DNA from: Corynebacterium lactis | GTDB taxonomy: Bacteria; Actinomycetota; Actinomycetes; Mycobacteriales; Mycobacteriaceae | NCBI RefSeq assembly: GCF_900519355.1 | Contig: NZ_ULHE01000004.1 | Span: 186,001 to 250,000, forward strand | Direction of reading: 5' to 3' | Length of the DNA: 64,000 nucleotides | In this document: positions 17,979-29,000 of the stretch, in pieces | How the letters are laid out: every line of letters begins with the position of its first letter | Numbering within the stretch: position 1 is the first letter of the stretch | Made by a program: the position numbers and the translations under genes | Notes under the pieces: generated by a model | Told to the model about the DNA's origin: nothing | Databases searched by the model: none | Seen by the model: the letters and a program-made list of their open reading frames with translations, nothing else

Positions 17979-19607
17979 ATGGAGGCCGTGGCACTTTTGG
18001 CTGAAAATGAACTATTGGCGCTTCTAGTCATCATGTGTCTTGGTCTGGCTATCGGCCAGATCAAGATTTTTGGCTTCAAGCTGGGCGTCGCGGCGGTGTT
18101 GTTCGTCGGTTTGGCTCTTGCGACGATTGAGCCGAATATTCAGATCCCCGCCCTGATTTATATCGTCGGTCTGGCCCTATTCGTCTACACGATCGGACTT
18201 GAAGCCGGGCCCGAATTTTTCGCTTCGCTGCGCTCTCGCGGCAGCAAGCACAATCTCTTCGGCCTCGCGGTCCTGGTCGTTTTGACCGTCGAGGCCTTCC
18301 TCCTGGTCCGGTTCTTGCCTATCGACGGAGTTGAGGGCGCCGGTGCCTTCACGGGCGCGCTGACCAACACGCCGGCCATGGCCGCGATTGTGGACGCGTT
18401 GCCGAGCCTGATCCAGGACGGTGAGAAGCTCTCCGCCGCGAAGAACCTGCCGGTCATCGGCTACTCGCTGGCCTACCCCATCGGCGTGCTGGGAGTCATC
18501 GCGTCCATTGGCATCATGGCGAAGGTCTTCCGCGTCAACCATGAGCAGGAGGCCATCGACGCCGGCGTTGCGGCGCTGCCCCTGCATACGCGCGACATCA
18601 AGGTGACCCAGGCGGACCTGCCGAGCGCCACCGATATTCCCGCCGCGTTCGGGCTGGACATCATCATTTCCCGCATCGAGTACAAAGGCCGCCTCTACAT
18701 CCCGGCGCCGGGCGACTCGGTGTCTGTCGGCGACGTTGTCTCTGTCGTCGGCACCGAGGAGGAAATCGCGGCTGCGGCCGAGAAGCTAGGCGAGCTGCTC
18801 CCCGGCGACCCCACGCACGACAGCCGCCTGGAGTTCCGCCGCATCTTCGTCTCCGCGTCCGACGTCGTCGGTGTACCCCTGGAGACCCTGCACACTCGCA
18901 TGGGCGGCATGCTGATTACCCGCATCCGCCGCGGCGACCTGGACATGGTTGCCGAGCCGGACATGAAGCTGGAGCTCGGCGACCGCGTCCGCGTCGTCGC
19001 CACGCCCGAGAAGATCGGCGAGGCCACGAAGTTCTTCGGCGACTCCTACAAGAAGCTTTCCGACGTCAACTTGCTTCCACTCATCCTGGGTCTGACCTTG
19101 GGTGTGCTGATTGGCCTGGTGAAGATTCCGCTGCCGGGCGGCAGCTCCCTGTCACTGGGCTCCGCGGGTGGCCCGCTGGTTGTCGCTCTGATTCTGGGCG
19201 CCCTGGGGCGCACGGGCCCACTGGTGTGGCCGATCCCCTACTCGGCAAACCTGGCGTTCCGCACGGTCGGGCTCGCACTGTTCCTGGCGGGCATTGGCAC
19301 GACGGCGGGTAAGGGTTTCCAGGCCGCGCTGTCCGATCCGGCGTCGCTGACGGTGCTGGGGATCGCGGCGGTCGTCGCGTTTAGCTCCTCGCTGCTGACC
19401 CTGATTGTGGGCTACAAGGTCCTGAAGATTCCATTCGGGCAGACCGCCGGTATTCTCGCGGGTCTGCAGACGCACCCGGCCGTTCTTTCCTACGTCAACG
19501 ACCAGGCGAAAAACGAGCTGCCCGCCATGGGCTACACCACGGTGTACCCGATGGCGATGATCATGAAGATCATCCTGGCGCAGGTGCTCGTGGTGCTCGT
19601 GCTCTAG
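17979..19607 (+). CDS. sucE: AAEx-family transporter, SucE-type dicarboxylate exporter
   Basis: A 542-residue protein with the AAEx layout: five to six transmembrane segments, two TrkA-C domains at about 205-275 and 285-360 (DSVSVGDVVSVVG; KLELGDRVRVVATPEK), then five to six more segments. The homologue at the same position after lipA in C. glutamicum is the succinate exporter SucE1. GGAGG at 17981-17985 lies inside the first codons, so TTG at 17997 is an alternative start. GTGCCAC/GTGGCAC (17971-17977, 17988-17994) flank the start codon. Its stop overlaps that of the convergent RDD gene. Confidence 0.85.
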   Translation: MEAVALLAENELLALLVIMCLGLAIGQIKIFGFKLGVAAVLFVGLALATIEPNIQIPALIYIVGLALFVYTIGLEAGPEFFASLRSRGSKHNLFGLAVLVVLTVEAFLLVRFLPIDGVEGAGAFTGALTNTPAMAAIVDALPSLIQDGEKLSAAKNLPVIGYSLAYPIGVLGVIASIGIMAKVFRVNHEQEAIDAGVAALPLHTRDIKVTQADLPSATDIPAAFGLDIIISRIEYKGRLYIPAPGDSVSVGDVVSVVGTEEEIAAAAEKLGELLPGDPTHDSRLEFRRIFVSASDVVGVPLETLHTRMGGMLITRIRRGDLDMVAEPDMKLELGDRVRVVATPEKIGEATKFFGDSYKKLSDVNLLPLILGLTLGVLIGLVKIPLPGGSSLSLGSAGGPLVVALILGALGRTGPLVWPIPYSANLAFRTVGLALFLAGIGTTAGKGFQAALSDPASLTVLGIAAVVAFSSSLLTLIVGYKVLKIPFGQTAGILAGLQTHPAVLSYVNDQAKNELPAMGYTTVYPMAMIMKIILAQVLVVLVL

Positions 19608-20122
19608 CCCAGGATGACGGCGGTTCCGGTGGCGCGGTCGTGCATGCCGCGCATATCGGAGTCGACGATGGCCGGGGGAAGCAGGAACAGCGTCAGCAGG
19701 CTACGGACGAAAGCGCGGACGAAGCCGACGCGCTGCGTGCGGTCGTCGACGCGGGCGACGCCCATCTTCATCGCCCACTGCCCCGGGGTGCGGGCGAAGA
19801 TCCATACGGAGATCGTGCCCAGCACGAGGAAGATGCCCAGGGTCGCCGTCGCGGTGAAGGACTGCCAGGCGATGAAGGGATCGCCGAACTGCTTCACCTG
19901 CTCCTCGCTTGGCCCCATGAAGACGTAGAGGCCGGAGGACAGGAAGAGACTGATGATCCAGTCGATGAGGATCCCGCCGGCGCGACGCAGCAGCGTCGCC
20001 TGAGAACCCGGCCCGGACTTGGTGAGCCCCAAGGCCTGGCCCGGGTAGTCAGATTCATGGTCGGGATTATCAAACTCGCCCGGAACCTGGGGGCCATCGA
20101 GCCAACTGTGCTTTTCTGCCAT
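19604..20122 (-). CDS. RDD family membrane protein
   Basis: A 172-residue protein with a polar N-terminus of about 45 residues, then an RDD domain starting LLRRAGGILIDWIISL with three to four transmembrane segments and the late motif RTPGQWAMKMGVARVDDRT. An RDD protein sits beside glnA in mycobacteria (Rv2219A). The function is not known. The stop codon shares CTAG with the sucE stop (19604-19607). Confidence 0.85.
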   Translation of the reverse strand: MAEKHSWLDGPQVPGEFDNPDHESDYPGQALGLTKSGPGSQATLLRRAGGILIDWIISLFLSSGLYVFMGPSEEQVKQFGDPFIAWQSFTATATLGIFLVLGTISVWIFARTPGQWAMKMGVARVDDRTQRVGFVRAFVRSLLTLFLLPPAIVDSDMRGMHDRATGTAVILG

Positions 20123-20226
20123 GGTCTAGCAGTCTAATGCAGGCGGAATTCGCCCACGACACCCGCCTGACCCCCGGGACATCCCCGGCAGTTTCCGGAT
20201 TACTGCAGCGCTCGGTATCTCGCGAC

Positions 20227-20658
20227 TCACAAGGACGAAGTGACCCACACCGACCAAACCCAGGTAGCCGTGGCAACCGCCGAAAGCCCCAGAATCACCA
20301 CTGCCTGACGCTTGGTGACCGGCGAACTAGAAGCCCAACACTTCATCCCTAGGAACACAGCTAGTGGGATCAGCACGAAGTTGGCGAAAAACGACAGGAT
20401 CAAGAGCATCATCCCGAGAAAACCGGCTTCAAAGTCGCCGTCACTGGCGTCTGCGGCCATCATGATCAGGATGCCCGCCAACGGCGCCCCCGCGGCAACG
20501 GCGGCAATGACCAGACCGAGCACACCTTTAGCTTCAGATTGTGGCTGCTCGGGTTGTGGCTGCGCTGCCTGTGCTGCCTGTGCTGCCTGCGCTTGCTCGG
20601 ATTGTGCCAGCCCCGGCTGTGGCGAGTCAGCACCGGCCATATTGTCTGGAGATGTCAT
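20227..20658 (-). CDS. Small membrane protein with Gln/Ala-rich N-terminus
   Basis: I do not recognise this 143-residue protein. Residues 15-45 are low-complexity (repeated QAAQAAQ and PQPEQPQ), followed by three hydrophobic segments. AAAGGAG stands 9 nt before the ATG at 20658 on the minus strand, which decides the start over a longer in-frame extension to 20856. It may form an operon with the RDD gene, 104 bp further on. Confidence 0.6.
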   Translation of the reverse strand: MTSPDNMAGADSPQPGLAQSEQAQAAQAAQAAQPQPEQPQSEAKGVLGLVIAAVAAGAPLAGILIMMAADASDGDFEAGFLGMMLLILSFFANFVLIPLAVFLGMKCWASSSPVTKRQAVVILGLSAVATATWVWSVWVTSSL

Positions 20659-21181
20659 ATTCGCTCCTTTTCGGAAACCACGCTGCAGGGGAACCACGCT
20701 GCGTTGGCAAAAACATGAGTTAAAGCCATTATGTTTCATATTGAAATCAATTCCAGTCGAGACTCTCCCTCGACAGAATCGGCTCCTCCTCCCGGCAGAA
20801 TTCGCTGGAAGGCCATGGCCCCGCAAGGAGCCCCTCGATATGCGAGGGGGTAGCACGGGGGCAGCACTAGTGAAAGCCCTTTCCCTGGACAGCGCGGGGA
20901 CGACGGAAAGGGCGTCGGCAAGCGGTGGGTGAGAATACGCGCAGCATACGGGCCACTTTTCGCCATATAGGTAAGTAGTTCCCTAAATGCGTAATTTGTT
21001 TTTTAATGCCGAAGCTTTGTGGCTCGTGCGGCCACCACGGGGAATGAGATTCCAGAATGGTTCCATATTTAGTTAAGCTAGGCAGCGTCAACCGGCCAGT
21101 CCTTGACACCGCGGCAGGAGCGCGAAAACCGCGCATCTTTCCCCTATCGCGAACCAACAAGGCCAACTAAGGAGACCGCAC
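20659..21181. other. Upstream region of glnA and the small membrane protein gene
   Basis: This 523-bp divergent region has no gene. Visible elements are a CCCCTCG/CGAGGGG hairpin (20831-20849), one copy of CGTCGGCAAGCG (20913-20924), and AT-rich DNA at about 20965-21010 with TATAGG. I could not identify an AmtR or GlnR site with confidence. Confidence 0.5.
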
Positions 21182-22618
21182 ATGTCCTTCAAAACTCCCG
21201 AGGAAGTAGTCGCTTTCATCAAGGAAGAGAACGTCGAGTTCGTTGACGTTCGTTTCACGGACGTCCCCGGCATCGAACAGCACTTCACCATCCCGGCATC
21301 CGCATTCGACGAGGATGCGATGACCGAGGGCCTGGCTTTCGACGGTTCGTCCGTCCGCGGCTTCACCTCCATCGATGAGTCTGACATGGCGCTGCTGCCC
21401 GACCTGGGCACTGCTCGTATCGACCCGTTCCGCAAGGCGAAGACCCTCAACGTCAAGTTCTTCGTCCACGACCCGTTCACCCTGGAGCCGTTCTCCCGCG
21501 ACCCGCGCAACATCGCGAAGAAGGCCGAGGAGTACCTGATCTCCACCGGCATCGCCGACACCTGCTTCTTCGGCGCCGAGGCCGAGTTCTACATCTTCGA
21601 CAACGTTAAGTTCGAGACGGACGTCAACAAGGGCACCTACGAGCTCGACTCGGTCGAGGGCTGGTGGAACCGCGGCAAGGACGAGAACCCGGACGGCTCC
21701 AAGAACCTGGGTTACAAGACCCGCCTGAAGGGCGGCTACTTCCCGGTCGCGCCTTACGATCACTACCAGGACCTGCGCGACGAGATGTGCCTGAAGCTCG
21801 ACGAGGCCGGCTTCGACCTGGAGCGCGCGCACCACGAGGTCGGCACCGGCGGCCAGCAGGAGATCAACTACAAGTTCAACACGATGCTGCACGCTGCGGA
21901 CGACCTGCAGTCGTTCAAGTACATCATCAAGAACACCGCGTGGGAGGCGGGCAAGTCCGTCACCTTCATGCCGAAGCCACTGGCCGGCGATAACGGCTCG
22001 GGCATGCACGCCCACCAGTCTCTGTGGAAGGACGGCAAGCCGCTGTTCCACGACGAGTCCGGCTACGGCGGACTGTCCGACATCGCCCGCTGGTACATCG
22101 GCGGCATCCTGCACCACGCGGGTGCGGTCCTGGCGTTCACCAACCCGACCCTGAACTCCTACCACCGCCTGGTCAAGGGCTTCGAGGCCCCGATCAACCT
22201 GGTGTACTCGCAGCGTAACCGCTCCGCGGCCGTGCGTATCCCGATCACCGGCTCGAACCCGAAGGCGAAGCGCATCGAGTTCCGCGCTCCGGACCCGTCG
22301 GGCAACCCGTACCTGGGCTTCGCCGCGATGATGATGGCCGGCCTGGACGGCATCAAGAACCGTATCGAGCCGCACGCTCCGGTGGACAAGGACCTCTACG
22401 AGCTCCCGCCGGAGGAGGCCGCTGAGATCCCGCAGGCACCGACCTCCCTCGAGGCCGCCCTGGAGGCCCTGAAGAACGACCACGAGTTCCTGCTCGAGGG
22501 CGACGTCTTCACCGAGGACCTCATCGAGACCTACATCAAGTTCAAGTACGAAAACGAGATCGAGCCGGTCCGCCTGCGCCCGACCCCGCAGGAATTCGAG
22601 ATGTACTACGACTGCTAA
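21182..22618 (+). CDS. glnA: Glutamine synthetase type I
   Basis: Main ammonium-assimilating enzyme. 478 residues with the GSI signatures [10 protein letters not shown], the ATP-binding region with [31 protein letters not shown] and the adenylylation tyrosine in [17 protein letters not shown] is 8 nt before the ATG. GlnE, the adenylyltransferase that controls it, is encoded 32 kb downstream. The context lipB-lipA-DUF4191-RDD-glnA is conserved in mycobacteria. Confidence 0.96.
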   Translation: MSFKTPEEVVAFIKEENVEFVDVRFTDVPGIEQHFTIPASAFDEDAMTEGLAFDGSSVRGFTSIDESDMALLPDLGTARIDPFRKAKTLNVKFFVHDPFTLEPFSRDPRNIAKKAEEYLISTGIADTCFFGAEAEFYIFDNVKFETDVNKGTYELDSVEGWWNRGKDENPDGSKNLGYKTRLKGGYFPVAPYDHYQDLRDEMCLKLDEAGFDLERAHHEVGTGGQQEINYKFNTMLHAADDLQSFKYIIKNTAWEAGKSVTFMPKPLAGDNGSGMHAHQSLWKDGKPLFHDESGYGGLSDIARWYIGGILHHAGAVLAFTNPTLNSYHRLVKGFEAPINLVYSQRNRSAAVRIPITGSNPKAKRIEFRAPDPSGNPYLGFAAMMMAGLDGIKNRIEPHAPVDKDLYELPPEEAAEIPQAPTSLEAALEALKNDHEFLLEGDVFTEDLIETYIKFKYENEIEPVRLRPTPQEFEMYYDC

Positions 22619-22676
22619 TTCTTCCGCAGTCCTTCGCGGTTTCCAGCAGGTTTCCCTGCTAGTTCACCGCTAGTTG

Positions 22677-22722
22677 CCCATTGCCCGGCGTCCAACTTCG
22701 GACGCTGGTCAGTGGGTTTTTC
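22677..22722 (+). terminator. glnA terminator
   Basis: A long imperfect stem (22677-22693 with 22700-22716) around AACTTC, followed by TTTTT. It marks the border between backbone and the accessory segment. Confidence 0.8.
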
Positions 22723-22914
22723 TATTGCCGCTTTCTCCCCGCGCCAGGCCTTTGAGCCCCCTGCGGAAAGCTAGGCCAGCTAAGCCATGCGGTGCAGAGC
22801 CCTCCATGAACCGATAGTTACAATCGACACAATGACGGAATAGGCGGCGCCAGACACGCCGCACCCCCGGACACCTCTTGACGCACAAGCAAACGACGAA
22901 AGCACTCTCCCACT

Positions 22915-24875
22915 ATGGCTTCCTCCAATTCCCTCTACCAGGCAGTCTGGGGCACCGCAGACACGTACTTGCGTGGCACGGTCTCCCGCCAGAACTACGG
23001 TGACTACATCTTGCCGTTCACCGTGCTGCGCCGCCTGGAGTGCGCACTCGAGGGAACGAAGGCCGAGGTCCTCGCCACCGTCCAGGCTGCCGAGCACATG
23101 CCGGACCACCTGGTCGACGCCATGGTGTTGGCAAAGCACAAGTTGCCGTTCTATTCCGCGTCTCCGCTGTCGTTGGCGGTTATTGCCGCATCCGATGACA
23201 ACGTGATGGCGGGCATGCTGGAGTACCTCGATTCCTTCAACGACACGGTGCGCGAGGTATGGAAAGCGTTTAAGTTCCCCGAGCTGTTGCAGACCTTGGA
23301 GGAGGGCAACATCCTATGGGGCGTTGTTTCTCACTTCGCTGGAATTGACTTGTCCGACGCAGCCCTGTCCAAGGGCGCCGACGATAGCGCCGAGAACGCC
23401 ATGGGTGACCTCTTCGAGGACCTGATGTACCGTTCCTTCTCCGAAAACGGTCAGGTCGCCGGTGAGTACTACACCTCACGCGAGATTATCCGGCTGATGG
23501 TTGATGTTCTTCTGAACTCCGACGACGAGGGGCTGCAGGGCAAGGCCCCGGCACGCACTGTCTACGATCCCGCCGCCGGTACCTGTGGCATGCTGCTTGT
23601 GGCTAAGAACGCGATGGAGGAGCTCAACTCCAACATTGAGGTTGGCCTGTTTGGGCAGGAGATCATGCCGAAGTCCTACGCTCTCGGCCGCTCTGACTTG
23701 ATTATGTCCGGCGTGGACCCCAACGCTTTGCAGTTTGGTGACACTCTGGCCAACGACATGTACGCGGGACAGCAGTTTGACTATGTCTTGTCCAATCCGC
23801 CGTACGGCAGCGACTGGAAGAAGTCGAAGGACGTGGTGACGGAGGAGTCGAAGCGGGAGGGCTCGCGCTTCTCACACGGCCTGCCGCCTGTTTCCGATGG
23901 CCAGATGCTGTTCCTCTGCCACGTTGTGGACAAGCTCAAGAAAGCTGAGGGGGGGGGAGCACCAAGGGTGGCCGCGGCGGTGTAGTCACCAACGGGTCCC
24001 CACTATTTACGGGCAACGCGGGCTCCGGCCCTGACCAGATCCGCCAGTGGCTGATTGAGGGCGATTACCTCGACGCCATCATCGCCCTGCCGACGGACAT
24101 GTTCCACAACACCGGTATTGCCACCTACGTCTGGATCGTGGACAAGAACAAGGAGCCGCGCCGCAGGGGCAAGATTCAGCTGATTGATGCGACGAACCAG
24201 TGGACGCCCATGCGCAAGTCCATGGGCAATAAGCGGCGCTACTTCGAGAACACTGACCGCGCGGAAATTGCGAAGTGGTACTCGCAGTTCAACGAGGCCG
24301 ACCCGGCGGTGTCCAAGATTGTCACCGCCACTGACCTGAGTTTCTACGACGTTCCGATGTTCCGCGTCAAACGCTTTGCGACGCTGATCACCGACGACAC
24401 GGTAGCTGCTGCCATGTTCCACAAGCAGGCTCTGACCGGCCATGAGCAGATTATTCGCTCGTGCGAGGGCGTGGCGTGGAATGACCTGCCCGCGTTTTTG
24501 AAGAGTGAGGCGAAGAAGGCGGGCCTCAAGATGGGCGCTCCGCTGCTTGGGCACATCATGGCCGCGCTTGCCGACGACGACCCGAACGCGCCGGAGGCTA
24601 TTGACCACAAGGGCAACCCGGTTATTGATACCGCCTCTAAGTTCGTCGAGCGCGTTCCCCGCGGCGAGGATATTGAAGAGCACATGCAGCGGGAGGTCTA
24701 CCCCTTCGCCCCGGAGCTGAAGTGGAACGAAGACGACGTGAAGGTCGGCTACGAGATCCCGATGACGCGCCTGTTCTACAAGCCGGAGGAAACGGAGACC
24801 CTGGAAGAGCTCGACCGCAAGATCGACGAGAAGCTGTCACTGATCCAGAAACTGCTGGCGGAGGTGCAGAGGTAA
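22915..24875 (+). CDS. hsdM: Type I restriction-modification methyltransferase subunit HsdM, broken at a G9 tract
   Basis: N6-adenine methyltransferase subunit. An HsdM N-terminal helical domain is followed by motif I (DPAAGTCGMLLVA) and motif IV (NPPYGSDWKKSKD). A run of nine G at 23949-23957 puts the frame off: the first frame stops at 23985, while the sequence continues in another frame as TNGSPLFTGNAGSG to 24875. Ten or seven G would restore about 653 residues. The next gene, hsdS, starts inside the stop (TAATG). The ATG at 22915 lacks a visible ribosome binding site. Either a sequencing error or phase variation. Confidence 0.88.
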
Positions 24876-26077
24876 TGGCTGGTACCATAAGTCTCTTTCA
24901 CGTAGCCGAGGTTAATCCTCTGACACCACAGTTCAAAGAACTACCCGACGGTAGCGAGGTCCCGTTCATGCCCCTAGAGAACATCTGGGCATACGGAAAA
25001 GCCAACCAATCTGAAAGAAAAGTCTGGAAAAAATCTGACACTAGTTACACCCAGTTCGAAAACGGCGACCTTCTTGTCCCCAAAGTCACACCCACCGTAT
25101 TTCACGGGCGCTCCATGATTACCGATATCGACTCCAAAATTGGGTTGGCTACATCGGAAGTTCACGTACTTCGGTGCAAACCCGGAGTAGAACCGAGATG
25201 GGTATTGTTCAACCTCCTGTCCGGTAAATTTCTAGACGAAGCGCGAGGGGCTGTCTACGGCGTAGGCGGATTGCAGCGCATCTCGACTCAGTATCTACAA
25301 AGCTACAAACTAGCGAATTTTTCTCTCGGCACGCAGCGTCGTATCGCGGACTATCTCGACGCAGAAACCGCGCAGATTGACGCGCTCGTAGCTGAGCTGG
25401 ACGAGTACGTGGAGCTGCTGGAGAATCGAAAAGACCAGATTATTGAATCTCAGCTGCAGGAATTCCACGCGCCCCTTTGTGCCGTTGGCTTCATAGGCGA
25501 CGTGTTGCTTGGAAAAATGGTCAATTCACGCCCGACTACTAATACCGATGAGCTGCGACCTTACCTTCGTGCGGCACATGTCCAGCCACGGGGCGTAATG
25601 GATTTCTCTGTGCAAGAAAAGCAGATGTGGTTCACGCCGACCGAGGTTAAAAGATTAGACCTACGAGCAGGTGACGTCGTAGTTGTTGAAGGCGGTGCTG
25701 GCTATGGCCGAAGCAGCTGTTTGCAGGAAGACTTGCACGGTTGGGGCTTTCAAAATTCAATCAACCGTATTCGTCCACTACCCGACCGTGCACGTGGCGA
25801 ATTTGTGTCATTAATGATTAATCGGGCACTAAGTCGTGGTGAAATTTCCGTTGCAGCAAACATGGCGACTATTCCCCACTTCACGGCAGAAAAATTGGCG
25901 AGATTCCGCATACCGATGCCGTCGGTAGGGGACCAAGAGAAGTTCCTAGCCTACGTGCTTGACGAACTCGCCCGCACCGACACCATCATCACCGAGTGCC
26001 GGGAGTTGAAGGAGCTGCTGCTCAAGCGCCGCCAGGTGCTCATTACAGACGTCGTGACCGGAAAAGTGGAGGTCTAA
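24875..26077 (+). CDS. hsdS: Type I restriction-modification specificity subunit HsdS
   Basis: 400 residues giving the DNA recognition of the complex. Two target-recognition domains (about 1-150 and 205-345) are each followed by a conserved helical spacer: TQRRIADYLDAETAQIDALV and, at the end, a region with LAYVLDELARTD and LLKRRQVLITDVVTGK. The two recognition domains are visibly lower in GC and use rarer codons than hsdM and hsdR, as expected of frequently exchanged hsdS segments. The ATG overlaps the hsdM stop by one base; hsdR starts 3 bp after the hsdS stop. Confidence 0.92.
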   Translation: MAGTISLFHVAEVNPLTPQFKELPDGSEVPFMPLENIWAYGKANQSERKVWKKSDTSYTQFENGDLLVPKVTPTVFHGRSMITDIDSKIGLATSEVHVLRCKPGVEPRWVLFNLLSGKFLDEARGAVYGVGGLQRISTQYLQSYKLANFSLGTQRRIADYLDAETAQIDALVAELDEYVELLENRKDQIIESQLQEFHAPLCAVGFIGDVLLGKMVNSRPTTNTDELRPYLRAAHVQPRGVMDFSVQEKQMWFTPTEVKRLDLRAGDVVVVEGGAGYGRSSCLQEDLHGWGFQNSINRIRPLPDRARGEFVSLMINRALSRGEISVAANMATIPHFTAEKLARFRIPMPSVGDQEKFLAYVLDELARTDTIITECRELKELLLKRRQVLITDVVTGKVEV

Positions 26078-26080
26078 GCC

Positions 26081-29000
26081 ATGACGGACTCACTGGTAGA
26101 AAATTCACTGGCGAACAAACTTGACGTGCCAAGTTACCTTGAAAAAGACTTCGAGGACGCCATCGTCACCAATCTGCACGAGGCCGGTTGGGTCCACGAC
26201 CCTTCCAACGAACAGTGGGACGTCGCCCGCGCCCTGCACGTCGGCGACGTTCTGCATTGGCTCAGCACTCAATTCCCCGACGAGTTCGAGAAAGCCGTCC
26301 CGTCCAACCTGACCGGCACGAACCGGCAGGTCGCGGTCAACAAGCTGCTCGACCGCTTGGTAGAAAAGCTCGGCACCGCCCCGCGACTCACAGCCCGCAC
26401 CAAGAAGGTCTCCGGCGGTCTGCTGGGCACCCTCCGTGGCGGCTTCTCCCATTCCCAGCGCGGTCGGCAAAAGGCAACCTTCCCCGAGATGGTCACCTTC
26501 TACCCGGAAAACCCGCTGTACGTCAACGTCACCGAACGGGCGAAGCAGAACCGCCTGCGCGTCCTTCGCCAGGTCAGGTTCGACACCAACTCAACCGAGA
26601 CCCTCGACCTCGTGCTGACCGTCAACGGCATCCCCGTGGTCACCATGGAGCTCAAAACCGACAACACCCAAGCGGTTGCCGACGCCATTAAGCAGTACAA
26701 GCAGGACCGTGTTCCCTCCAAGAACCGTCCTCTTCTCATGCCGGGACGCGCACTCGTGCACTTCGCCGTGTCTAACCAAGAGGTCTACATGGCCACCGTG
26801 CTCGCGGGCGCCGACACCACCTTCCTGCCCTTCAACAAGGGCGACGGGTTCCACGCGGGCAACCCCTCCAACCCGAACGGCTCCGACACCGCCTACCTGT
26901 GGCAAGAGGTACTGGCACCCGAACTGTTTTTGCGCATCCTGCGCGACTACGCGCTCTGGGAACCAGCTCAAAAAGGCAACAGCGGCCGCCTCATCTTCCC
27001 CCGCTACCACCAGCTACGAGCGTCGGAAAGCGTGCTAGCGGATATGGCCGCACGCGGCGTGGGCGGGCGGTACCTGATCCAGCACTCCGCGGGCTCCGGC
27101 AAGACCAAAACAATTGCGTGGCTGGCGCACCGCACCAACCGCGTATGCAACGCGGACGGCACGCCGCTATTCAACTCAGTCATCGTGGTCACCGACCGCA
27201 CCGCGCTCGATGACAACATCAAAGAAGGCCTCGACCTGCTGCGCGCCTCCGAAGGCATGGTCGTCGCCGTGGACAACGAACTCGGGTCAAAGTCCAAAAA
27301 ACTGGAAAAGGCGCTCGCCGAGGGCAACCACATCATCTCGTGCACCATCCAGACGTTCCCGGCGCTCGCGCGAATGATGGAAACCAACCCCGCGCTGGCC
27401 GGGCGGAAGTACTGCGTCATCATCGACGAGGCCCACTCCTCCCAGCACGGCGAGGCCGCGAAGAAGCTCCGCGAAACGCTTGTCGACGTCGAGCTTGAGG
27501 TGGACGAGGGCGAGGACATTACCAGCGACGACATGCTGCTCGCCGTCGATTCTGCGGTGGCGCACTCCGCCAACATCTCCTTCATTGCGCTGACCGCCAC
27601 CCCGAAGGGCAAGACGCTGGCCGCCTACGGCGACCCCGACCCGAATGACGACAACAAGCACACCCCCTTCGACGTGTACTCCATGAGCCAGGCCATCGAA
27701 GAGGGCTTCATCCTCGATGTCTTGACCAACTACTCCACCTACTCCATGTTCGCCCGCATCAGGGACGAACTGGGGCGAACCGACGTGGTCGACGAATCGG
27801 CGGCCGTCTCCGACATGGTTCGCTTCGTCCGGCTCCACCCCACCTCCATCGCGCAGAAGGTGGTGGTGACGGTCGAGCATTTCCGTCGCAACGTCATGTC
27901 TCACCTGGATGGCACCGCGAAGGCGATGGTGGTCACCCCGGACCGCCAAGCAGCGCTGACGTGGTCGCTGGAGATGAACAAGTACATTGCCAAGCAGGGC
28001 TACAACGACATGACCACGCTGGTCGCGTTCTCCGGCTCACTTGAGTTGGGGGAAGACTCGGTGACCGAGCACTCCCTCAACGGCGTGAAAGATACCGCGC
28101 TGCACTTCCGCGAAAATGACCAGTGCCGCGTGCTGATCGTCGCCAACAAGTTCCAGACTGGTTTTGACGAGCCACGGCTGTGCGCCATGTACGTCGACAA
28201 GAAACTCTCGGGCGTCATGGCCGTGCAGACGCTGTCGCGCCTCAACCGCACGTTCCCCAAGAAACCCGCGCCGATGGTTGTGGACTTTGTCAACGACCCG
28301 CAGGCCATCGTCGACTCGTTTAGGCCGTACTTCCACGAGGCACATATCAACGCCGACATTCCGGCCAATGCGCTCGACGACCTCGGCGAGGAACTCGACG
28401 CCGCGGAGTTCTACACCGCGGAAGAGCTGGACGTACTTAGCGGCGCCTTCGTCGCCGGGGTCCCGAGCGAGAAGCTACAAGCCCTGGTCTCCCCCATCCG
28501 CAAGCGGTGGAACGCGCACATGCGCGACGCGCTGATTACGCACGACAAGGACGCATACGCGGACGGCAAAGCGTTTCGGACCAACTGCATCAAGTACACG
28601 CACGCGTGGGAGTTCTTGAGCCAGATCGTTGACTACCAAGACCCGACGCTGCATAAGCGTGCGATTGTGTGCGGATTGCTCGCGCAGAACCTCAACCTGG
28701 AACGCCAGATTGATGACGACGACCTCACCACGGGCCTCGAAATCGTCGGCGTGGCCGTCGAGCCGCAAGCGACCGACACGAACCTTGACCTGGCCAACGC
28801 GGACATCGACGGCGAGCTGGACCTGCCGGGCTTCGACGGCCAGCCAGTAGCTGAGACCTCGCCGGTCAAAACTGCCTTCGACGCCGCTGTCGAGAAGGTC
28901 AACGAGATCCTGGCCGCCGCGGGCGTCAGCGCATCCGACGCAGCCACCACCGGTGCCATCCGCGCCTGCTACGGAAAGCTGGTCGACGACAAGCAAATTC

